NCBI GenBank assembly: GCA_002435985.1
Contig: DIXD01000049.1
Span: 1-36,233, forward strand
Direction: 5' to 3'
Source: Spirochaetaceae bacterium UBA6089
Lineage (GTDB): Bacteria > Spirochaetota > Spirochaetia > Treponematales > Rectinemataceae
Length of the DNA stretch: 36,233 nucleotides
The translations under genes were made by a program, and so were the position numbers. Of this stretch, positions 23,859-31,335 are shown in pieces. How positions within the stretch are numbered: position 1 is the first letter of the stretch; each line of letters opens with the position of its first letter. The notes beneath the pieces are model-generated. The model worked only from the letters and a program-made list of their open reading frames with translations, was not told the DNA's origin and did no database searches.

Positions 23859-24875
23859 ATGAAAGAGATCGAGATCACTGTGTTTGCCAAAATAAATATC
23901 GGTCTTGAAGTGTTTTGGCGCAGGTCTACGGGCTATCATGACATCGAGAGTATTTTTCAGAATGTGAGTCTTGCAGACATCCTTCGTATCTCTATAGACG
24001 AGCGTAGCATAATCGCAGTTGAAGGTGAAATTGGCTGTCCTCCCAACAAATCCAGCATATATCACGCGGCCAAGGTCTTCGATGAAGCCTGCGGCGGGAT
24101 TGTGGAGAAGAAGGGCGTTTCGATTCATGTGAAAAAAGGCATACCATCCGGGGCTGGGCTGGGTGGGGCGGGGGCCGACGCAGCGGCGACATTGTTGGGC
24201 CTCAATGAGCTCTATGGAGCGCGGCTTTCCCTGCCGGAGCTCGCACGGCTCGGAGAACAGATTGCAAGCGATGTGCCTTTTTTCCTGTTCGGAGGTGCGG
24301 CGATCGTGAGGGGGAGGGGAGAGCGGGTGGTTCCGATTGTGCCGAGGACCGACTTTGGACTGCTCATCGTCCAACCTCCATGGACCTCTTCGACGCTCGA
24401 GGCATACGAGGCGCTGGATTCTCTGCGAAATAACGCTAGGGGATTGCACCGGTACTGCTCTGAAACACAGGTTGCGCCATACCTTTCCCATTTGTCGGAC
24501 GATGAATTGGTGCGCCGATACAGATTGCCCATTGCCCAGTGGCCGTTCATGAACGACTTTCAACCGGTGCTCGAGAAGCGACACCCCGAATATCGCAAGT
24601 GGTACTCGATCTTGAGAGATAATGGCGCCGAATATGTCAGCCTCACCGGCTCAGGTTCCTGTTTCTTTGGAGTATTTGATTCGCTGGACAAAGCAAAGGA
24701 AGCTAGTGAGCAATGCAGAGACAACATAGCGAAGATGGATGCCGGCTATCTTTCTCTCCCCGTGAATATATTTGTTGTACAACCGCTTGCGCGAAGCATA
24801 AAGGTAAGTTATAGTCAAAGTTGCAACGAAGATACACGGCCAGACAAGGAGCGCCCTTGCTATGGAAGTCACTGA
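23859..24875 (+). CDS. ispE: 4-diphosphocytidyl-2-C-methyl-D-erythritol kinase
   Basis: A GHMP kinase of the MEP pathway that phosphorylates CDP-methylerythritol. The N-terminus MKEIEITVFAKINIGLEV matches the family AKINLxL opening, and RSTGYHDIESIF follows. The ATP-binding loop is IPSGAGLGGAGADAAA. LTGSGSCFFGVF near the C-terminus is the third GHMP motif. The ATG at 23859 (338 residues) fits homologues best. A TTG at 23823 with an AAGGAG site would add 12 residues and cannot be excluded. The C-terminus runs 14 bases into spoVG. Confidence 0.95.
   Translation: MKEIEITVFAKINIGLEVFWRRSTGYHDIESIFQNVSLADILRISIDERSIIAVEGEIGCPPNKSSIYHAAKVFDEACGGIVEKKGVSIHVKKGIPSGAGLGGAGADAAATLLGLNELYGARLSLPELARLGEQIASDVPFFLFGGAAIVRGRGERVVPIVPRTDFGLLIVQPPWTSSTLEAYEALDSLRNNARGLHRYCSETQVAPYLSHLSDDELVRRYRLPIAQWPFMNDFQPVLEKRHPEYRKWYSILRDNGAEYVSLTGSGSCFFGVFDSLDKAKEASEQCRDNIAKMDAGYLSLPVNIFVVQPLARSIKVSYSQSCNEDTRPDKERPCYGSH
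24787..24815 (+). promoter_or_regulatory. Promoter of spoVG inside ispE
   Basis: TTGCGC (24787-24792), a 17-base spacer, then TATAGT (24810-24815). It would start transcription near 24822, with AAGGAG (24846-24851) in the leader of spoVG. This suggests spoVG can be expressed apart from ispE. Confidence 0.55.
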
Positions 24876-25146
24876 CATCCGTATCCGGAAAGTAAGCTCT
24901 GAAGGTAAGCTCAAAGCGTACGTTACTGTAACCTTCGACGAGTGCTTTGTTGTGCATAATGTCAAGATCATCGAAGGGAAGACCGGCATGTTCATCGCAA
25001 TGCCCAGTAGACGGACAAAGACAGGAGAATACAAAGATATCGCTCATCCGATTTGTCCGGAATTTAGATCTAAGTTGCAGGAAAAAATCCTTGCTGCTTT
25101 CAATTCAGACAAGCCCAGCGATACTTCTGTACCTGAGTTTGACTGA
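24862..25146 (+). CDS. spoVG: SpoVG-family nucleic-acid-binding regulator
   Basis: A 94-residue SpoVG protein. It reads VTDIRIRKVSSEGKLKAYVTVTFD, then FVVHNVKIIEGKTGMFIAMPSRRT, then YKDIAHPICPEFR, all family hallmarks. In Borrelia and Firmicutes such proteins bind DNA and RNA and regulate gene expression. AAGGAG lies 10 bases upstream of the ATG. It is followed after 51 bases by tRNA-Gln. Confidence 0.97.
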   Translation: MEVTDIRIRKVSSEGKLKAYVTVTFDECFVVHNVKIIEGKTGMFIAMPSRRTKTGEYKDIAHPICPEFRSKLQEKILAAFNSDKPSDTSVPEFD

Positions 25147-25197
25147 CCTTCACATTTTTTAAATTTCCGCGTATATTGCAATATATTCAAGCTGTAG

Positions 25198-25269
25198 TGG
25201 GACGTAGGCAAGCGGTAAGCCTCCGGATTTTGGTTCCGGCATGCGCAGGTTCGAATCCTGCCGTCCCAG
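25198..25269 (+). tRNA. tRNA-Gln (anticodon TTG)
   Basis: A 72-base cloverleaf. The acceptor stem is TGGGACG paired with CGTCCCA, followed by discriminator G. The anticodon stem CCGGA/TCCGG encloses TTTTGGT, giving anticodon TTG at loop positions 34-36. The T arm is GCAGGTTCGAATCCTGC. It resembles E. coli tRNA-Gln throughout, including the U1 start. CCA is not encoded. A possible -10 TATATT (25182-25187) places the transcript start just before the tRNA; its -35 is weak. rplY follows after 29 bases, so the two may share a transcript. Confidence 0.97.
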
Positions 25270-25298
25270 TGAGCGTAATAACTGAAGGAGAAGGAGAA

Positions 25299-25955
25299 AT
25301 GGAACATATTGAGCTGAAGGTTTCCCCAAGGGAGAAGTTGACAAAGGGGGGACTCAACAAGGCCCGAAGAAGCGGCAAAATACCTGCTCAGTTGTATGGA
25401 AAAGAGACAGCGCCGATGTCGGTTTTTCTCGAAGGCCAGGATTTTATCGACGTCGCCAAGCATATTACTGAGAGCATGATCATCGACTTAAATCTCGATG
25501 GGAAAAAATACCCGGCGCTGATGAAAGAAATTCAGAGAGAAACCCTGTCCAGTAAAATTGTGCATATCGATTTCAACATTATTGAGCGCGGCCAGAAGCT
25601 GCACGTAAAAGTTCCTCTTCATCTTGTCGGTATCGCGAAGGGCGTCCGTGAAGGGGGCATTCTTGAACACGCCATTCATGAGATCGAAGTGGAATGCGAG
25701 CCGGATGCGCTCCCCGAAAAGCTTGAAGTCGACATTTCGGGACTCGAGGCGAATCATGCGCTGCATCTTCGGGATATCTCGATACCCAATGGGGTAAAAC
25801 TGCTCACCGGCCTCGAGACCGTTATCGCGATCATCAAGTTTGCGCGCGCGGAGGTAGTCGAGAAACCGGCTGAGGCTGGAGTCGCTGCAGCGGAAGGTGG
25901 GACGTCTTCTGAAGAAACAAAAGCAGAAGGGACAAGTGAGGCTGCACAAAAATAA
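25299..25955 (+). CDS. rplY: 50S ribosomal protein L25/general stress protein Ctc
   Basis: A 218-residue CTC-type L25 that binds 5S rRNA. The L25 domain (RRSGKIPAQLYGKETAP) is followed by the TL5 C-terminal beta domain (KVPLHLVGIAKGVREGG) and an Ala/Glu-rich tail. The open frame runs back through the tRNA gene, but the ATG at 25299 with a tandem AAGGAG is clearly the start. The peptidyl-tRNA hydrolase gene often found next to ctc is not here. An intrinsic terminator follows. Confidence 0.96.
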   Translation: MEHIELKVSPREKLTKGGLNKARRSGKIPAQLYGKETAPMSVFLEGQDFIDVAKHITESMIIDLNLDGKKYPALMKEIQRETLSSKIVHIDFNIIERGQKLHVKVPLHLVGIAKGVREGGILEHAIHEIEVECEPDALPEKLEVDISGLEANHALHLRDISIPNGVKLLTGLETVIAIIKFARAEVVEKPAEAGVAAAEGGTSSEETKAEGTSEAAQK

Positions 25956-25980
25956 TTTTCGTCTTTGTTCATCATTGTAT

Positions 25981-26035
25981 AAGAATCCGGTTTTTTAGCC
26001 GTCCATGGGCTGGAGAGCTGGATTCTTTATTTTTG
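25981..26035 (+). terminator. Branched intrinsic terminator after rplY
   Basis: AAGAATCCGG (25981-25990) pairs with CTGGATTCTT (26018-26027), ten pairs with one G-T wobble. A small inner hairpin AGCC/GGCT sits inside the loop. A TTATTTTTGG tract follows. It separates rplY from tilS. Confidence 0.68.
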
Positions 26036-26065
26036 GTGAGGCACTAGAGCCCTGAGGTCTATCGT

Positions 26066-27532
26066 ATGAAAAGTTTGGAAACTGTCGTCAAAGAGGTGCT
26101 CTTCAGCCTTGGTGTCGATCGGGAACAGCACGTAATCCTCGCCTTTTCCGGGGGGCTCGACTCGACGGTGTTGCTTGACGTGCTCGTGAACATTCTGGGC
26201 AACGAAAGATTAAGAGCCGTATATGTGTGCCATAACCTCAGGCCTAAGGAAGAGCTCGAAAGAGAGATGTCGCTCATAAAGGACACGTGTCGGATAAAAA
26301 AAGTCCGCCTCACTCTGGTACATGTCAGAGAAGGGGAGATTTCAAAATATGCAAAACAGAAGAAATGCGGTATTGAGGCCGCCGCCCGCCGTTTTCGGTA
26401 TTATGCACTCATTCGCACCGCGCGCCGATGGGGCATTTCCACCATCGTCACGGCCCACCATGCTGACGATCAGGTCGAAACAATTCTCATGCGGCTTATG
26501 CGGGGAGGGAGTCTGAGTTCTCTTGCAGGCATTTCGACATCGACTGCTCTCGATCGTGGTTCCAAGATTCGTGTGCTGCGTCCACTCCTGCAAGTTCAGC
26601 GGCGAACCTTGCGCGATTATGCTGAAAAACAAGGTCTTCGTTGGTCGGAGGATTCCACGAACGACAAGACGATATTTCTCCGCAATAAGGTGCGCCACAT
26701 GCTCATCCCTTACTTAGACGAGCAGTTTTCTTCATGGAAACACGCAATCCTGGGATATGCCTCACAGATAGGCGATGCAGAGGCTGCTCTGCGCAGTGTT
26801 GCAGAGCAACGCTTGTCGGCAATGCAGGGAGTATGCCAGGGCGAACCGGCACTCGACCTCGATATTTTTAAAGAAGAGCCCGTGGCCGTTCGTCGGAAGA
26901 TATTGCAATTGTTTCTACGCGGCCTTGGTATTGGGCATCATTTTGGCTACTACGCGCTTCAGAGCCTTGATTCGGCGATTATTTCAGGGGCTCTCAGGGC
27001 TGAGGCAGCAAAGTACGAATTCGATCTCTCTGAAGGCCTATTGTGGTGTAAGGGAAAGACGCAGTTCTCTTCTGCTCCACGAGCCCGGAACGCATCGTTT
27101 TTGCTTGATTCCTATAAGGAAGACCAGTATTTTCTTAAGGTGCAAGCTCCCGGAGAATACGCATGTGGCGATTTCCGGTTCATTGCTGCTCGCCGCGGAC
27201 AAGGCGGCGATGTGATTTCAGAACACGACGGTATTGAGCTGTCTCTCGCTTTTCCCTTTATTGTTCGGAACAGGAAGGAAGGGGATAGGCTACATACGAA
27301 AGAGGGCGTAAAAAAAATCGATGCTCTTCTAAAGGAAGCCAAAGTTCCGGTCAATGTGAGGCACACGGTGCCCGTGATCGAAGACAGATATGGGATCGCA
27401 GCAGTGTTCCTGCCTACAGGTACGGAGGGCCAGGCCCCTGGTGTTTTGTACCGGAAGCCCTCGCTGTGCGAAGACGGTGAAATAGTATATATTTTTCTTT
27501 TATTGAAAGGAGATTATACCATCAATGTCTGA
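26066..27532 (+). CDS. tilS: tRNA(Ile)-lysidine synthase
   Basis: This enzyme converts C34 of the CAU-anticodon tRNA-Ile to lysidine so that it reads AUA. It has 488 residues. The PP-loop SGGLDS is at 28-33 and is followed by the N-terminal ATPase core (TAHHADDQVETILMRLMRG). The C-terminal TilS_C domain (RNRKEGDRLHTKEGVKKIDALL) is present, so this is the long form. GAGG lies 8 bases before the ATG. It overlaps ftsH by eight bases; tilS followed by ftsH is a conserved order in Firmicutes and spirochaetes. Confidence 0.96.
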   Translation: MKSLETVVKEVLFSLGVDREQHVILAFSGGLDSTVLLDVLVNILGNERLRAVYVCHNLRPKEELEREMSLIKDTCRIKKVRLTLVHVREGEISKYAKQKKCGIEAAARRFRYYALIRTARRWGISTIVTAHHADDQVETILMRLMRGGSLSSLAGISTSTALDRGSKIRVLRPLLQVQRRTLRDYAEKQGLRWSEDSTNDKTIFLRNKVRHMLIPYLDEQFSSWKHAILGYASQIGDAEAALRSVAEQRLSAMQGVCQGEPALDLDIFKEEPVAVRRKILQLFLRGLGIGHHFGYYALQSLDSAIISGALRAEAAKYEFDLSEGLLWCKGKTQFSSAPRARNASFLLDSYKEDQYFLKVQAPGEYACGDFRFIAARRGQGGDVISEHDGIELSLAFPFIVRNRKEGDRLHTKEGVKKIDALLKEAKVPVNVRHTVPVIEDRYGIAAVFLPTGTEGQAPGVLYRKPSLCEDGEIVYIFLLLKGDYTINV

Positions 27533-29399
27533 TCAGAATGATAACAAGAATGACAATCGGCGAGAGCTGCCTCCGGCGCCGGGAGGGAACAAGGCGGCGC
27601 TCGCAGTATTTTTTTCGCTGATAGTATTATTCAGTGTCTATCTTTTGTTTGAACAAGGCGGAAATTCAGCCGAGATCCCATATTCATCGTTTTTGTCGTA
27701 TCTCGAACTGGGTGAGGTAAAATCCGTACGCATCATCGATCAGCGCGACATCGAGGGCTCCCTGAGGGGGAAAAATGGGGCGGAGATGCCATTCACCACA
27801 AGGATACCCTATTTCGATTCGGAGCTCATGTCCAAACTTCAGGAAAAGGGCGTAAGCATAACCGGTTCAGTCGGGAGCGCAAGCCCCTTGCAAATACTGT
27901 TCCAGCTCACACCATGGATTTTCGGATTCGCCCTTATCTGGATTATGATGCGACAGATGCAAGGCAACAACAACAAGGCCTTCAGCTTTGGAAAGAGCCG
28001 TGCAAAACTCTATAACGATACGGACAAGAAGATTACCTTCAACGATGTCGCCGGTCAGAAAGAAGCCAAGTATGAACTTATGGAAGTGGTCGACTATCTG
28101 AAAAACCCCAAAAAATTCCTCAAAATGGGTGCAAAGATCCCAAAGGGCGTACTCCTCGTGGGCATGCCCGGCACCGGAAAGACGCTCATCGCAAAAGCGA
28201 CGGCCGGAGAGGCGAATGTCCCCTTCTTCCATATGTCGGGCTCGGATTTCGTCGAGATGTTCGTAGGCGTCGGTGCGAGCAGGGTCCGAGACCTCTTCGA
28301 ACAGGGGCGCAAGCACGCTCCATGTATCATCTTCATCGATGAGCTCGATGCAGTGGGGCGGACGCGCGGATCCGGGCTCGGAGGCGGCCACGACGAGAGG
28401 GAGCAGACCCTGAACCAGATGCTTGTGGAGATGGATGGATTCGATACAAAGGACGGGGTCATCGTGCTTGCGGCGACCAACCGCCCCGATGTCCTCGACC
28501 CCGCGCTTCTGAGGCCAGGCCGTTTCGACCGCCAAGTCGTTGTCGCCATGCCCGACGTTCACGAGCGCGAAGAAATTCTTAAGATTCATATGAGCAAAAT
28601 TCCTGTCTCCGACAACGTCGACATCGAGAAGCTCGCACGCGCCACACCCGGCACTTCCGGTGCCGACCTGGCAAATATGGTCAACGAGGCGGCCCTTTTC
28701 GCCATCCGAAAGAATAAAGAGATTGTCGAGATGGACGACTTCGAAGACGCGCGCGACAAGATACTGATGGGTGTGGCCCGTAAGAGCCTCGTCATCGCGG
28801 ATGAGGAGAAGCGCGCTACTGCCATCCATGAATCCGGACACGCGCTATTGCATTATTTCCTGCCGAATTCGGATTCTCTGCACAAAGTGACGATCGTGCC
28901 GAGAGGGAGAGCGCTCGGGCTTGCACTCTCCCTTCCGGACAAGGATACGTATTCACGTACGTACGGATGGCTCTACGACCGCATTGTGATTTCTTACGGC
29001 GGATTTGCTGCCGAAAAAATCGTCTATGGCCATACTACGACCGGAACAGCCCAGGATATCAAGCAGGCAACAGAGATTGCGCGCAAAATGGTCCGCGAGT
29101 GGGGAATGGCGGAGGAAATCGGCCCCATCTCCCTAGGAGAAGAAGAGGAGCCTATATTCCTCGGCCGCGAAATCGCACAGCACAAGGACTACTCAGAGCA
29201 GACGGCACAGAAGATAGACGCCGCTGTTCAGACTATTCTCAACTCTGCGCTGGAAAAGGCGATGGTTATTTTAAAGCACGAGAAGGATCGCTTGCTCATG
29301 CTCGCAGACAGATTGATGCAGGTAGAGACTCTCGAGGATAAGGAAGTGAGGGCACTCCTCGGTTTACCTGAAGGGAAGACTGTGCTGGAGGGAGGGTGA
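27525..29399 (+). CDS. ftsH: ATP-dependent zinc metalloprotease FtsH
   Basis: This membrane-anchored AAA protease degrades misfolded membrane and regulatory proteins. It has 624 residues. Transmembrane helix 1 lies at about 24-42 and helix 2 at about 125-145, with a periplasmic segment between them. The AAA module has Walker A GMPGTGKT (213-220), Walker B IIFIDELDAVG and the second region of homology RPDVLDPALLRPGRFDRQ. The zinc site HESGH is at 435-439, with Ser where most FtsH have Ala. A third ligand Asp occurs in TGTAQDIKQATE. AGGAG lies 11 bases upstream of the ATG, inside tilS. Confidence 0.98.
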   Translation: MSDQNDNKNDNRRELPPAPGGNKAALAVFFSLIVLFSVYLLFEQGGNSAEIPYSSFLSYLELGEVKSVRIIDQRDIEGSLRGKNGAEMPFTTRIPYFDSELMSKLQEKGVSITGSVGSASPLQILFQLTPWIFGFALIWIMMRQMQGNNNKAFSFGKSRAKLYNDTDKKITFNDVAGQKEAKYELMEVVDYLKNPKKFLKMGAKIPKGVLLVGMPGTGKTLIAKATAGEANVPFFHMSGSDFVEMFVGVGASRVRDLFEQGRKHAPCIIFIDELDAVGRTRGSGLGGGHDEREQTLNQMLVEMDGFDTKDGVIVLAATNRPDVLDPALLRPGRFDRQVVVAMPDVHEREEILKIHMSKIPVSDNVDIEKLARATPGTSGADLANMVNEAALFAIRKNKEIVEMDDFEDARDKILMGVARKSLVIADEEKRATAIHESGHALLHYFLPNSDSLHKVTIVPRGRALGLALSLPDKDTYSRTYGWLYDRIVISYGGFAAEKIVYGHTTTGTAQDIKQATEIARKMVREWGMAEEIGPISLGEEEEPIFLGREIAQHKDYSEQTAQKIDAAVQTILNSALEKAMVILKHEKDRLLMLADRLMQVETLEDKEVRALLGLPEGKTVLEGG

Positions 29400-31315
29400 G
29401 AAAAAAACATTCAGCGATGCTCTTGTATATTCTTTTGGGCATCTTCGTGGTGTTGGGAGGCTGCGTATCGCCGCCCAAAGAAAGTTCCTCCGTTGCTCCT
29501 CCTTCGGAGGCGGTTGCCGGCCACATTGAAGAGCTTGCTAAGACAGACCCTGAGCAGAGCATCGCGATTCTCTCGGACATCTTCGAAAAACAGAGAGAGA
29601 AAGGTGAGCCTCTGGAACGGAGTGTGATCGGAGAGCAGGCACTGACACTCTTCGAGACTTCGTCGGACAATATCGTTACATTGTTTACGAAAGCGTTGCG
29701 TGACCACGATATTGTTGCAGCAAACCGCCTCTCTTTTTCGGCTTCTTCTCTCTGTCGTTATGCTTCGGGATATGAACAGCTCAACGGCTTGCTTCCGAAG
29801 GATCTCTCCTCGATCGGCGCGCCGGAAACAAGACTACAGCTTATATTCATGGATGGAGAAGCGAGATTTCAGAAGTACGGCTATGTCGCGGGCAAGGCCT
29901 TTCTTTCGGCTGCTCTTGCGGTAGCACCGGAGCTGCTGTCGTCCTCTAGCCGAAAGGCTTTGCCGGAGAGCATGATGTCCCTCATCGACATCCAAGAACC
30001 GTCGAACTATTACAGGCGCTGGGCTCAACGGGCAGAAGAGAATGGGGATTTCGATGCTGCAGCGTGGTTTACGGCGATGGCCGACAATAAAGGCAGCGGC
30101 GTTTTGGATCATTTAACCGCGCCTACCGACGAGTGGCTCGCCCGCGCCGTCTCCAGCGTCGTCACGGTGTATGTCGATCGCGGCTTCAAACTACAGTCGG
30201 GCTACAGTGTGCCCGACCGGGTGCTTGGAACAGCATTTCAGATATCGAAGGGGTTCTACCTCACGAATTATCATGTGATCGAGAGCGAAGTAGATCCCAG
30301 CTATCAAGGTTATTCTCGTATAAGCATCCGCCCCTCGGGCAATCCTCAGATAAAGGTGCCTGCCAAGGTGATCGGTTGGGATGAGGAGATGGACCTTGCG
30401 CTCATCCAATCCGAAGAGGTGGCGCCGGGGACTATCTTCTTGCCGACGACGACGAAATTTCAGGCTGGGGACAGGGTTTTTGCCGTGGGATCTCCCGTGG
30501 GACTCGAAAACAGTGTCACCGCAGGCGTTGTGAGCTCATTGAGCAGAAAAATCATATCGTACGGAGAGGCTGCCCAGATCGATGTGCCCGTCAATCAAGG
30601 GAATTCCGGAAGTCCGCTCTTTTCGGCCAACGGCGTTTTAGTCGGCATGGTCTTTGCGGGGCTGCCATCTTTCCAGAACATAAATTTCGCTCTGCCCGCA
30701 CAATGGCTCGTCGCGTCGCTTCCTACTTTATTTGAAGGGAAAGCAGCCATGCATCCTCGGCTAGGCCTTATGCTGGGCAAGGGGAGTGGACAGAATCCTC
30801 TGGTGCTCGCCGATCTCGATGCTTCTCTGGCTGCTTTCCGTGCGGGCGATGTCCTTACGGAGATCAATGGCAGGCTCTCAAAGGATATTGCGTCGATTCA
30901 GTTTCAGCTTGCATCAATTCCGAAAGATGCGCTTTGCTATATTGAGGCTGAGCGCGATTTTCAGCCCATCAGAAGGCTACGGCGCCTTGGGTCGGAAAAC
31001 GGTGCTTCCCTGATCCCCGCATGGGACAGTATCTCGAAAAACATCATTCTGGAAGGTGTGTTGGGCGCAAGATTGACCCAACTCGGCAGTTCGAGGAAAG
31101 TCGAGGGCCCTTATACGGTGCAGTGGGTCTGCCCCGCAGAGGCTGCCGACGAAATCGGCCTAGTAGCTGGCGATGCCATACAGATACATAAATTCCTACT
31201 GAACCGAAATGCCAAGAGCTTTCTTCTCGAATTCTCCACAAAGCCTCGACAGAGCGGTTACTTGGAGCGTACGATCAGGTTGGAGTTCCCTACTGAAAGT
31301 GCTACAATCATCTAA
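29396..31315 (+). CDS. Lipoprotein with trypsin-like (HtrA-type) serine protease domain
   Basis: A 639-residue predicted lipoprotein. The signal peptide ends in the lipobox VLGGC with C23 as the acylated cysteine. Residues about 30-250 are a helical region that I do not recognise. The trypsin fold follows with the triad H293 (NYHVIE), D333 (EMDLALI) and S404 (NQGNSGSPL). The GNSGSPL wording is typical of HtrA/DegP. A C-terminal PDZ-like part begins near LVLADLDASLAAFRAGDVLTEI. The start is a GTG overlapping the ftsH stop, behind GGAGGGAG. An envelope protease co-expressed with FtsH is a natural pairing. Confidence 0.9.
   Translation: MRKKHSAMLLYILLGIFVVLGGCVSPPKESSSVAPPSEAVAGHIEELAKTDPEQSIAILSDIFEKQREKGEPLERSVIGEQALTLFETSSDNIVTLFTKALRDHDIVAANRLSFSASSLCRYASGYEQLNGLLPKDLSSIGAPETRLQLIFMDGEARFQKYGYVAGKAFLSAALAVAPELLSSSSRKALPESMMSLIDIQEPSNYYRRWAQRAEENGDFDAAAWFTAMADNKGSGVLDHLTAPTDEWLARAVSSVVTVYVDRGFKLQSGYSVPDRVLGTAFQISKGFYLTNYHVIESEVDPSYQGYSRISIRPSGNPQIKVPAKVIGWDEEMDLALIQSEEVAPGTIFLPTTTKFQAGDRVFAVGSPVGLENSVTAGVVSSLSRKIISYGEAAQIDVPVNQGNSGSPLFSANGVLVGMVFAGLPSFQNINFALPAQWLVASLPTLFEGKAAMHPRLGLMLGKGSGQNPLVLADLDASLAAFRAGDVLTEINGRLSKDIASIQFQLASIPKDALCYIEAERDFQPIRRLRRLGSENGASLIPAWDSISKNIILEGVLGARLTQLGSSRKVEGPYTVQWVCPAEAADEIGLVAGDAIQIHKFLLNRNAKSFLLEFSTKPRQSGYLERTIRLEFPTESATII
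31280..31308 (+). promoter_or_regulatory. Possible promoter of the hybrid histidine kinase gene
   Basis: TTGGAG (31280-31285), a 17-base spacer, then TACAAT (31303-31308), inside the last codons of the protease gene. The leader would hold an AGAGG about 9 bases before the kinase ATG. Confidence 0.4.
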
Positions 31316-31335
31316 AAAGTAAGAGGCCAACATTT

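Noticed and set aside
25956..26065. Possible peptidyl-tRNA hydrolase (pth) gene between rplY and tilS
   Set aside because: The gap is only 110 bases and is filled by a terminator hairpin and the tilS ribosome-binding site.
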